Below are positions 1-6,401 of a DNA stretch of 7,554 nt, piece by piece. Below the pieces are notes generated by a model. That model was not told where the DNA came from. It did not search any database and worked only from the letters and a program-made list of their open reading frames with translations. The stretch is from a bacterium UBP15_UBA6099. Lineage in GTDB: Bacteria > UBP15 > UBA6099. The stretch covers positions 48,393 to 55,946 of the forward strand of contig DIWT01000034.1 in assembly GCA_002435745.1 (NCBI GenBank), given 5' to 3'. Position 1 is the stretch's first letter. Each line of letters begins with the position of its first letter. The position numbers and the translations under genes were made by a program.

Positions 1-61
1 GGATGAAATGCGAGGCGCAAGGCGCATTTTTGCAGTGAATAGAACATAAGGGTTCATGAAC
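1..61. other. Left-edge non-coding stretch with small repeats
   Basis: No gene is supported here. The stretch holds a 7-base tandem duplication (AGGCGCA at 13-19 and 20-26) and a perfect 10-base palindrome GTTCATGAAC at 52-61. It lies beyond the terminator of the minus-strand ATPase gene. It could be the end of a dispersed extragenic repeat, but that rests only on its repetitive look. Confidence 0.35.
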
Positions 62-95
62 AAAAAAATGTGGCGGCAACGAAGCAGTTCGCCGC
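62..95 (-). terminator. Intrinsic terminator for the metal ATPase transcript
   Basis: On the minus strand an 8-bp stem (positions 73-80 pairing with 87-95, one bulged base, loop 81-86) is followed after four bases by seven consecutive T residues (68 to 62). This is the layout of a Rho-independent terminator. It lies about 45 bases past the stop of the P-type ATPase, with a second hairpin between them. Confidence 0.6.
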
Positions 96-107
96 TATGA
101 AAATCGC

Positions 108-139
108 CCCGATTCGTCGGCTCTATCGACGAATCCGGG
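108..139 (-). terminator. Stop-proximal hairpin after the ATPase gene
   Basis: A perfect 9-bp stem GATTCGTCG / CGACGAATC (111-119 and 127-135, 7-base loop) starts right after the ATPase stop codon. Flanking C and G runs may extend it. On the minus strand it is followed by GGGGCG and then only four T residues, so alone it is a mediocre terminator. Together with the T-tailed hairpin at 62-95 it may form a tandem terminator or a 3'-end stabiliser. Confidence 0.5.
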
Positions 140-2158
140 TTAAGGACGTGCGGCGGCGCGCTTGCGGGCTACAACTCCGGCGCGCGCCAGCCTGACGCTG
201 TTCAGGACGACGATAATAGAAGCGCCGGTGTCCGCGAACACCGCCATCCAGAGAGTAGCGGATCCGAACGCCGCCGCAACCAGAAACGCCGCCTTCAGCG
301 CTATGGAGAATGCTATGTTCTGTTTTATGACGGAAAGGGTCGCCGCGCCCAGCCGCATCAGGAACGGTATGCGCGCTATGTCGTCCGACACGAGGGCGAC
401 GTCCGCCGTATCGATTGCCGCGTCCGAGCCTGCCGCGCCCATAGCTATGCCGACCGTAGCAACGGCGAGCGCGGGCGCGTCGTTCACTCCGTCGCCCACC
501 ATCGCGACAATGCCGTGTTTCTTCATCAATCGCCTTACGGCTTCAAGCTTTTCGTCCGGCAGCAGACCGGCCTCGAAACTATCGACGCCGACCGCGTCTG
601 CGACGCGGCGCGCCGCCGAAAGGTTGTCGCCGGTGAGCATAACAATCTCGCGCGCGCCCGCCCGCCTAATCTCCCGCAACGCGGCTGCGGCTTCCGCGCG
701 CGGCTCGTCCTCTATCGCGATTAAACCTATGGCCTCCGAAGCGGACGCCACCGCGATTACCGTCGCTCCTCCGGATTCCAAATCTTCAACCGCTCGTTCG
801 AGTCCGGCGAGCGGAACGCCGTTTTCAGCGATGAAAGCGAGGTTGCCCGCGAAGAAGCGCTCTCCGTCAATCATGCCCGAGACGCCTCTACCCCTGACGG
901 CTTTGAAGTCGTCGGCTTCGAGCGGCGAAAGGCCGGAGTCGCGCGCTTTTTCCAAGATGGCGGACGCGATATGATGCTCCGAACGGCGGTTGAGAGCGGC
1001 GGCAACGCGAACTATCTCGCTTTCGGAATGACCGCCTAGAGGAGAGACTTCAGAAACGCGAAGCTCTCCGAGGGTGAGCGTGCCGGTTTTGTCGAAAGCG
1101 AACGCGCGAGCGCGGCCTATTGTCTCCAGATGCGCGCCGCCCCTGACGAGGACTCCGCCGCGCGCCGCCGCCCCCAACGCCGCCACAATCGCCACCGGCG
1201 TCGATATCACCAGCGCGCACGGGCACGCTATCACAAGCATCACCAGCGCCCGGTAAAACCATTTCTCAAACGGCTCGCCGAAAAACGCGACGGGCGCGAC
1301 CGCCACAACCGCCGCCGCCGCCACCGCCGCAGGCGTGTAAACCCTCGCGAACCTGTCTATCAGCGCCTGCGCCGGCGCTTTTCTCTCTCTCGCCTCCTCC
1401 ACCATCTTCCGGATACGCGCTATCATCGTTTCCCCGGACGCCTTGGTCGCCTCAATCTCCACCGCGCCGTCCACGTTGATGGTCCCCGCGAACACCATGT
1501 CGCCCGCCGTCTTCGCGACCGGCATAGATTCGCCTGTCACCGCCGATTGATCGACAGTCGTGCCGCCGTAAACCACCACGCCGTCCACCGGAATCCTGTC
1601 TCCGGGCCTGACAATCGCAATGTCGCCGGGCCTTATCTCCGACACAGGCGCGACGCGCTCGCCGCCGGGCGTCTTGATGAGCGCTGTTTCCGGCGTCAAC
1701 TCCAGCATCGACTCGACTGACTTCTTGGCCCGCGCGACCGTGAATTCCTCAATCATCTCCGCCACCGAAAAAAGCAGGACGACCATCGCGGCCTCTTCCC
1801 ACGCTCCTATCAGAATGGCTCCCGTTATCGAGATGGTCATTAGGGCGTTCATGTCCAACGCGAGCGCGCGAACGGCCTTCGCCCCGCCGCGAAACACAGG
1901 CGCTCCGGCGACAATCAACGACGCGGCGTAGAGCGCCACGCTCATAAGCCTCGGCGCGGAAGAAAAGTTTTCCGTTGCGGCCGCCGTAGCGAAAAGAACC
2001 GCCGCCGCAGCCGTTCTGAGAGCGTTGCGTTTGCGCGGCCATGAAATGAGCGCCGCGTCGTTCTTATCCGGCCCGCCGGAGAGCGCCGCCGCGCACGCCG
2101 GGCAGTCCGCGCCGACCTTCCGCTTGATGATAGTTTCGCCTTCGCAGCAGTTGGACAT
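140..2158 (-). CDS. cadA: P1B-2 type Zn2+/Cd2+/Pb2+-exporting ATPase
   Basis: An inner-membrane pump that uses ATP to expel soft divalent metals (Zn, Cd, Pb). The 672-residue protein has the P-type ATPase landmarks in order: TGES of the actuator domain (208-211), the metal-site CPC in a membrane helix (312-314), the phosphorylation motif DKTGT (356-360), TGDN, and GDGVNDAP. The last membrane segment carries FADTGAS followed by VLNSVRL, the Asp-Gly signature of the ZntA/CadA (P1B-2) group, which excludes the copper group. The N-terminus lacks a full HMA domain: only Cys4-Cys5 and a DCPAC loop (Cys19, Cys22) remain before the first helix near residue 46. The usual SxHP motif reads SEHH (393-396). 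The ATG start has GGAG (2167-2170) eight bases upstream. It lies 58 bases downstream of the CadC-like repressor, with an operator in the gap, so metal induction is expected. The family assignment is firm; the exact metal is inferred. Confidence 0.95.
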   Translation of the reverse strand: MSNCCEGETIIKRKVGADCPACAAALSGGPDKNDAALISWPRKRNALRTAAAAVLFATAAATENFSSAPRLMSVALYAASLIVAGAPVFRGGAKAVRALALDMNALMTISITGAILIGAWEEAAMVVLLFSVAEMIEEFTVARAKKSVESMLELTPETALIKTPGGERVAPVSEIRPGDIAIVRPGDRIPVDGVVVYGGTTVDQSAVTGESMPVAKTAGDMVFAGTINVDGAVEIEATKASGETMIARIRKMVEEARERKAPAQALIDRFARVYTPAAVAAAAVVAVAPVAFFGEPFEKWFYRALVMLVIACPCALVISTPVAIVAALGAAARGGVLVRGGAHLETIGRARAFAFDKTGTLTLGELRVSEVSPLGGHSESEIVRVAAALNRRSEHHIASAILEKARDSGLSPLEADDFKAVRGRGVSGMIDGERFFAGNLAFIAENGVPLAGLERAVEDLESGGATVIAVASASEAIGLIAIEDEPRAEAAAALREIRRAGAREIVMLTGDNLSAARRVADAVGVDSFEAGLLPDEKLEAVRRLMKKHGIVAMVGDGVNDAPALAVATVGIAMGAAGSDAAIDTADVALVSDDIARIPFLMRLGAATLSVIKQNIAFSIALKAAFLVAAAFGSATLWMAVFADTGASIIVVLNSVRLARAGVVARKRAAARP

Positions 2159-2166
2159 TGCTTTGG

Positions 2167-2170
2167 CTCC
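2167..2170 (-). promoter_or_regulatory. Ribosome binding site of the ATPase gene
   Basis: GGAG on the minus strand, eight bases before the ATG at 2158. It supports this start, which retains the Cys-rich N-terminus. Confidence 0.6.
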
Positions 2171-2183
2171 AATATACGATGCT

Positions 2184-2197
2184 TGAACAACTATTCA
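2184..2197. promoter_or_regulatory. CadC/SmtB-like operator between repressor and ATPase
   Basis: Reads TGAACA-AC-TATTCA, an imperfect 6-2-6 inverted repeat, followed by an AT-rich flank. The wider 12-2-12 frame (2178-2203) matches at 7 of 12 positions. It closely resembles, from memory, the smt operator core TGAACA-N2-TATTCA. It lies between the repressor stop and the ATPase start. No convincing -35/-10 pair was found around it: TATATT at 2171-2176 could be a -10 box but lacks a good -35. It may therefore act as a second binding site or a roadblock rather than as a promoter operator. Confidence 0.65.
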
Positions 2198-2216
2198 TAT
2201 ATTGCGTCAAAAAAAA

Positions 2217-2576
2217 TCAACGTTCCGTCGCGTGTTCCATGCCCTGCCTGAGAAGGATTTCGACATGCTCGTCGTCGAGAGAATAAAACGCCGAGCGGCC
2301 TTCCTTCCGGAACTTCACCAGCCGCATGTTGCGCAGTATTCGCAACTGATGGCTGACCACGGAGTCGCTCATCCCGATGATTCCCGCTATGTCGCAGACG
2401 CAAAGCTCGGATATGGACAGCGCATAGAGAATCTTCGCGCGCGTCGGATCGCCGAGAGCTTTGTAGAACTCGGCCAGCCTCGCAAACAAGGCGTCGTCCC
2501 CAAGCATCTTCCTGACCTTGGCGACGGCTCCGCGATGGACGCGGAACTCTTCGCAAACGGGAACCTGTTTTTTCAC
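2217..2576 (-). CDS. cadC: CadC/SmtB-type metal-sensing repressor (ArsR family)
   Basis: A winged-helix dimeric repressor that releases its operators when Zn, Cd or Pb binds. With the GTG start at 2576 the product is 119 residues, the usual family size. ELCVCD (Cys59, Cys61) is the alpha3 metal site, and Cys8 in CEEF matches the first N-terminal cysteine of CadC (CEIFC). The second N-terminal cysteine of CadC is Arg12 here, with His14 nearby. The C-terminal helix has Asp102-x-His104-x10-His115-x2-Glu118, the alpha5 zinc site of SmtB and CadC. The recognition region is SDSVVSHQLRIL, and the wing includes FRKEGR. A longer frame from TTG at 2606 is unlikely, because that codon overlaps the -10 box and would not be transcribed. 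GTG follows a G run (2581-2585). The gene sits just ahead of its likely target, the exporter, and probably regulates itself. Confidence 0.93.
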   Translation of the reverse strand: MKKQVPVCEEFRVHRGAVAKVRKMLGDDALFARLAEFYKALGDPTRAKILYALSISELCVCDIAGIIGMSDSVVSHQLRILRNMRLVKFRKEGRSAFYSLDDEHVEILLRQGMEHATER

Positions 2577-2591
2577 GTCGCCCCCAATACA

Positions 2592-2605
2592 TGAACGTTT
2601 GTTCA
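2592..2605. promoter_or_regulatory. CadC/SmtB-like operator at the repressor promoter
   Basis: Reads TGAACG-TT-TGTTCA, a 6-2-6 inverted repeat with one mismatch. The wider 12-2-12 frame (2586-2611) matches at 8 of 12 positions. It begins immediately after the -10 box and covers the expected transcription start near 2599, so bound repressor would block initiation. It shares its half-sites with the site at 2184-2197. Confidence 0.75.
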
Positions 2606-2633
2606 ATTATATATGATTTTGCCCCGCCGTCAA
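2606..2633 (-). promoter_or_regulatory. Sigma70-type promoter of the repressor-exporter operon
   Basis: On the minus strand TTGACG (2633-2628) and a perfect TATAAT (2611-2606) are separated by 16 bases. The -35 box includes the TGA stop of porB. The predicted start near 2599 leaves a leader of about 23 bases to the GTG at 2576. Confidence 0.8.
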
Positions 2634-3517
2634 GCCGGGTTGTTTTCGATGAGTTTGGTCAGGCGGAGCCATTCTTCGTCCACCCGGTTCTGGATGGCTT
2701 CGATCTGCGCGGAGTCGAGATGCCTGAACCTTCCCTGCGGGCGTATGTAGTCGGCCACAGGCGCGGGCGGCGCGGGGTCGAGCGAAAGCCTTCTCTTTGC
2801 GCCGTCGAAGATTTCATACAGAGGGAACGCCCGGCTTTCCACCGCCGCGCGCGCTAGCTCTATCGTCAGGTCCGGCGACGAGCGCCATCCAGTCGGACAC
2901 GGACAGAATATGTGCAGGAACCTCGTTCCCCGCGCGACCCTCGCGCGCTCGACCTTCGTCATCAGGTCTTCCGGCATAGATATCGACGCGGTGGCGGCGT
3001 ATGGAATCCTGTGCGCCGCCATTATCTCCATGATATTTTTCTTTTCCTGCCCTTTGAAGTGGGTCGCCGGGGTGGTGGTCGTCCATGCGCCCCACGGGGT
3101 GGCGGAACTGCGCTGCACTCCGGTGTTCATGTACGCCTCGTTGTCGTAGCAGACATAAATAATGTCGTCATTGCGCTCCGCCGCGCCGGACAGCGCTTGA
3201 AGCCCGATGTCGAACGTGCCGCCGTCGCCCGCCCACGCGAGCACGTTTGTGTCGTTGTCGCCTTTGACTTCGAGCGCGGCGCGCACTCCCGACGCCACGC
3301 ACGCCGCCGTCTCGAACGCGGTGTGGAACACAGGGACTTCGAGGCAGCATTCAGGATGCCGGTTCGTTATCACCGACCAGCAACAGGCGGGAAGCACGAT
3401 AATCGTTTTCGGCCCCAGAACGTTCAGGGCGTAGCGCATGGCCAGAGCCGCGCCGCAACCCGGACACGCCACATGCCCTTTGCTCACCAGTTCGTTTTCT
3501 ATTCGCGCGCGCCTCAC
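2630..3517 (-). CDS. porB: 2-oxoacid (pyruvate) oxidoreductase, beta subunit, TPP-binding
   Basis: Binds thiamine diphosphate and a [4Fe-4S] cluster and, with the alpha subunit, decarboxylates a 2-oxoacid (probably pyruvate) to acyl-CoA in the cytoplasm. The 295-residue product has CPGC near the N-terminus (Cys18, Cys21), a Cys-Cys pair (45-46), and FCPCPTGW (Cys205, Cys207) for cluster binding. The TPP motif runs from GDG (97-99) to the YDNEAYMNTGVQRS block (from 124), as is typical of PorB. GTG at 3517 is chosen over ATG at 3532 because GGGAGG lies seven bases before it and GTG overlaps the porA stop as GTGA; the ATG has no such site. Length and motifs are complete. The related 2-oxoisovalerate enzyme cannot be excluded. 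Confidence 0.93.
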   Translation of the reverse strand: MRRARIENELVSKGHVACPGCGAALAMRYALNVLGPKTIIVLPACCWSVITNRHPECCLEVPVFHTAFETAACVASGVRAALEVKGDNDTNVLAWAGDGGTFDIGLQALSGAAERNDDIIYVCYDNEAYMNTGVQRSSATPWGAWTTTTPATHFKGQEKKNIMEIMAAHRIPYAATASISMPEDLMTKVERARVARGTRFLHIFCPCPTGWRSSPDLTIELARAAVESRAFPLYEIFDGAKRRLSLDPAPPAPVADYIRPQGRFRHLDSAQIEAIQNRVDEEWLRLTKLIENNPA

Positions 3518-4665
3518 GGGATCGCCTCCCATATCACCGGCGAATCGGGTTTGCCCATCTCCAGAGCGCGCCGCGCTATGCCCTCGACGACCTCCGGCGT
3601 GAAATCTCCGCCGCCGTACCCGCCGGTGAACCCATACACCGCCGGCCTCCGCTCTCTGTCATACAGCGCGGCCTTCAGTTCCTGCGCGAAAATTCCTCCC
3701 GCGCCCACCGAGAGGTTGCGGTCGATTACGGCCACCTTCGGCGCGCCGCCTATCGCGTCCGCTATGTCGTCCGCCGGGAACGGCCTGAACAGCCTGACCC
3801 TCAGCGCCCCCACCGCCGCGCCCGACTCCCTCAGCGCGTCCACCGCTATCTTCGCCGTGCCTCCGAGCGCGCCCGATGTCAGAAGTATCAGATCCGCGTC
3901 CTCGCACCTGTACCGCTCCGCTATCCCGTATTTTCTTCCGAATATCTCGCCGAACTCGTCGTCCGCCCGCCGCGCGACTTCGACCGCCCTCATCATGTCC
4001 TCGTGCCGCGCCATCTTCAGCTTCTGATATTCCATCGGCCCGGAAATGCTTCCGAACGCGCGCGGGTCGTTAGTGTCAAGCGCGAGCGCCGCTTTAAACG
4101 GCGGCAGATACCGGTCGACGTCCGCCTGTTCCGGCACGTCAACGATTTCAGACGTGTGCGACAGGATGAACGCGTCCAGCGCCACCATCACCGGCAGATA
4201 GACCGACTCGGCTATCCTGTACGCCTGTATCACCGTGTCTATGACTTCCTGATTGTTTTCGCAGTAAAGCTGAATCCAAGAAGTGTCGCGCTGAGAGAGG
4301 CTGTCCGTCTGGTCCGACCACAGGTTCCACGGCGGAGCGATCGCCCTGTTGACATTCGCCATCACAATAGGCGTGCGCGCCCCCGCCGACCAGTGCAGCA
4401 TCTCGTGCATCAGCAGCAGCCCCTGAGACGCCGACGCGGTGAACGTCCTCGCCCCCGCCATCGACGCCCCCATGCAGCACGCCAGAGCCGAATGCTCCGA
4501 CTCCACCTTGATGAACCTCGCCTTAAGCTCGCCCCTGCCGCATATCTCCGACAACTCTTCCACGATTATCGTCTGCGGCGTTATCGGATACGCGGCGATA
4601 ACCTCGACCCTCGCGAGCTTCACCCCGCGCGCCGCCGCGACATCCCCCATCATCACTTCTTTCAT
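3514..4665 (-). CDS. porA: 2-oxoacid (pyruvate) oxidoreductase, alpha subunit
   Basis: The alpha subunit carries the pyrimidine-side TPP domain and the substrate pocket. The 383-residue product has YPITPQT (26-32), KVESEHSA with Glu55 as the expected TPP-activating acidic residue, the stretch from PPWNLW through SQRDTSWIQLY (111-134), and the C-terminal swivel domain with RLFRPFP and GGYGG. These match PorA rather than the 2-oxoglutarate enzyme. Its ATG overlaps the upstream stop as ATGA and has GAGG (4673-4676) seven bases upstream. A longer open frame reaches 4851, but that part is out-of-frame reading of the preceding gene's ferredoxin region and is not used. It sits between the flavoprotein-ferredoxin fusion and porB. 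Pyruvate is the favoured substrate by motif; other branched or aryl 2-oxoacids remain possible. Confidence 0.93.
   Translation of the reverse strand: MKEVMMGDVAAARGVKLARVEVIAAYPITPQTIIVEELSEICGRGELKARFIKVESEHSALACCMGASMAGARTFTASASQGLLLMHEMLHWSAGARTPIVMANVNRAIAPPWNLWSDQTDSLSQRDTSWIQLYCENNQEVIDTVIQAYRIAESVYLPVMVALDAFILSHTSEIVDVPEQADVDRYLPPFKAALALDTNDPRAFGSISGPMEYQKLKMARHEDMMRAVEVARRADDEFGEIFGRKYGIAERYRCEDADLILLTSGALGGTAKIAVDALRESGAAVGALRVRLFRPFPADDIADAIGGAPKVAVIDRNLSVGAGGIFAQELKAALYDRERRPAVYGFTGGYGGGDFTPEVVEGIARRALEMGKPDSPVIWEAIP
3525..3530 (-). promoter_or_regulatory. Ribosome binding site that fixes the porB start
   Basis: GGGAGG on the minus strand, inside the end of porA and seven bases before GTG at 3517. 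It lies at, not before, the alternative ATG at 3532, so it points to the GTG start. Confidence 0.75.
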
Positions 4666-6401
4666 CTTTCTTCCTCTATCATTCCTATCACTCCGCGCGG
4701 GCATTCCCTCGCGCAGATTCCGCATCCTTTGCAATAATCGCCGTCGAACCCCGGAGCCGCCCCCGCCCCCGCCGTCTTGCCGATTATCGACATGTCCGGA
4801 CAGAACAAAAGACAGTTGCCGCAATCGTCGCACTCGCCGCAACGGAAACACCTCGACGCTTCCGCGCGAGCCGCCTCCGCCGCGACGCCAGACACCGACG
4901 CGACCTCCTCGAAACCCGAAACGCGCGCCTCCGGCGAAAGCCTTTCAAGCTTCGCCGCCCGCGCCGCCCTGCTGAAATAAGCGGTGTTGACGTTTTTGAA
5001 CCTGACGACCGAGCCGTCCGCGCCGGGGGCCGATTCGCCCGCCCTGTGCGCCGCCGCGCTCGCCGCCCCTGCTCCGCCCACGAGCAACGCGCCCTTCAAC
5101 GCCCCGAAATCCGACCCGCGAAGAAAAACGTCCGCCCGTATCGCCGCACGCTTGCCTCCGCCGATAGCGCTCGCCACCGTCCTCGCTCCCGGAGCCGCGT
5201 CTCCGCACAAAAACAGTTTTTCATTATCCGTCGCGCCCCACTCGTCCACTTCCAGCGCCCGCCCGAACGGGTTGTCCGCGCGACCTCCCGCAGCCTCTAT
5301 CACGGCGTCCGCGTGCGCCTCCCGCTCGCTTCCCGCCACCGGCTCAGGCTTCCGCCGCCCGCTCTCGTCCGGCTCGCCGGGCTTCATTCTCATCAGCGCC
5401 ACGCCGCGCAGCCGCCCGCCTTCGCCCACGAGTTTCGCCGGAGCCGCGTGAAACACGAACCTCACACCCTCTTCCTCCGCCTCCGCAACCTCTTCGTCCG
5501 ACGCCGGCATGTCCTCCCTGCCCCGGCGGTACATCACCGCGACATCCTCCGCGCCCAGCCTCAACGCGCACCTTGCCGCGTCCACCGCCGTGTTTCCCCC
5601 GCCGATTACTATGACCGATTTGCCGATTCCGGCCGCCTTCCCCGCGTTCGCCGCCGCGAGGAACTCCAGCCCTTTGAAATACCCCGCAAGGCCCTCGCCC
5701 TCGATGCCGAGGCCCGGCGAAACAAGCGCGCCCGTCGCCGCGACCACCGCGTCGAACTCGTCCAGCAGCCGCGCCGCGAGCGCCGCGTCCGCCCGGCATC
5801 CCGTTTTCATATTTATTCCGAGCGCGTCGATGAACCCAAGCTCCCTGTCCAGAGCCTCGCGCGGGAGCCTGTAAGCCGGTATGCCGAAACGCAACAACCC
5901 GCCCGGCTCGCCCCCCGCCTCGAACACCGTCGCGTCGTGACCCGAAAGCGCCAGATGATACGCGCAGCTCAATCCCGCCGGGCCGCCTCCGACCACCGCC
6001 GCCCTCTTGCCCGTCTTCGCCGCCGGGGCGGGCAGGCACAGCCCAAACTCCGCCCCCATGTCCCCAAGCAGCCTTTCCACCGCGCGCGTTCCGACCGCCT
6101 CGTCGAACTCCGCCCGGTTGCACGCCGCCTCGCACGGCCTCGGACACACCCGCCCGCACACCCCCGGCAGCGGGTTCTCCTTTTTCAACTCCCTCAGCGC
6201 TTCCTCAAACCTGCCGTCCGCCGCCGCCGACATGAACCTCGCTATCGGGTTGCCCGCAGGGCACGCCGCCGCGCACGCCGCCGCCTTCAACCCGAACTCC
6301 GGCCTCAGATGCCTCCAAGACCCCGTCTTGTTCGCCAGCGTGTTCCGCGTCGTCCTCAGCAGGTCCATCGCCGCCGCGTCGTAATCCGCATATTCCTTCA
6401 T
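4662..6401 (-). CDS. GltD-like FAD/NAD(P) oxidoreductase fused to a PorD-like ferredoxin
   Basis: A 579-residue flavoprotein likely to pass electrons between the 2-oxoacid oxidoreductase and NAD(P). From the N-terminus: a GltD-type Fe-S domain (Cys43, Cys47, then Cys82, 86, 90, 94 in CxxxC steps); an FAD dinucleotide fold VVGGGPAGLS (136-145) with GGLLRFGIPAYRLP; an NAD(P) fold GGGNTAVDAAR (267-277) followed by YRRGRED, whose arginines suggest NADPH; and the second FAD contact LFLCGDA. After a linker comes a ferredoxin tail: Cys518, Cys521, then CxxCxxCxxxCP at 524-534 and again at 557-567, as in PorD. The start is ATG at 6401, overlapping the porG stop as ATGA; the longer frame from 6440 lies inside porG. 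No separate porD is seen in the operon, so the tail probably replaces it. A generic glutamate synthase small subunit is less likely given these neighbours. Confidence 0.9.
   Translation of the reverse strand: MKEYADYDAAAMDLLRTTRNTLANKTGSWRHLRPEFGLKAAACAAACPAGNPIARFMSAAADGRFEEALRELKKENPLPGVCGRVCPRPCEAACNRAEFDEAVGTRAVERLLGDMGAEFGLCLPAPAAKTGKRAAVVGGGPAGLSCAYHLALSGHDATVFEAGGEPGGLLRFGIPAYRLPREALDRELGFIDALGINMKTGCRADAALAARLLDEFDAVVAATGALVSPGLGIEGEGLAGYFKGLEFLAAANAGKAAGIGKSVIVIGGGNTAVDAARCALRLGAEDVAVMYRRGREDMPASDEEVAEAEEEGVRFVFHAAPAKLVGEGGRLRGVALMRMKPGEPDESGRRKPEPVAGSEREAHADAVIEAAGGRADNPFGRALEVDEWGATDNEKLFLCGDAAPGARTVASAIGGGKRAAIRADVFLRGSDFGALKGALLVGGAGAASAAAHRAGESAPGADGSVVRFKNVNTAYFSRAARAAKLERLSPEARVSGFEEVASVSGVAAEAARAEASRCFRCGECDDCGNCLLFCPDMSIIGKTAGAGAAPGFDGDYCKGCGICARECPRGVIGMIEEER
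4673..4676 (-). promoter_or_regulatory. Ribosome binding site that fixes the porA start
   Basis: GAGG on the minus strand, seven bases before the ATG at 4665. It supports this start over the upstream in-frame extension to 4851. Confidence 0.7.

Noticed and set aside
162..974. A 270-residue open frame on the plus strand
   Set aside because: It is antisense to the P-type ATPase. Its composition is Ala/Ser/Arg-rich and low in complexity, with no motif.
2205..2210. TTGACG on the minus strand as a -35 box for an exporter promoter
   Set aside because: No acceptable -10 box lies 16-18 bases downstream; the hexamers there do not resemble TATAAT.
2577..2606. TTG at 2606 as the repressor start
   Set aside because: The codon overlaps the -10 box and lies upstream of the predicted transcription start; the GTG at 2576 fits the family length and alignment better.
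2912..4027. A 371-residue open frame on the plus strand
   Set aside because: It lies opposite porB and porA and encodes a low-complexity basic sequence without family features.
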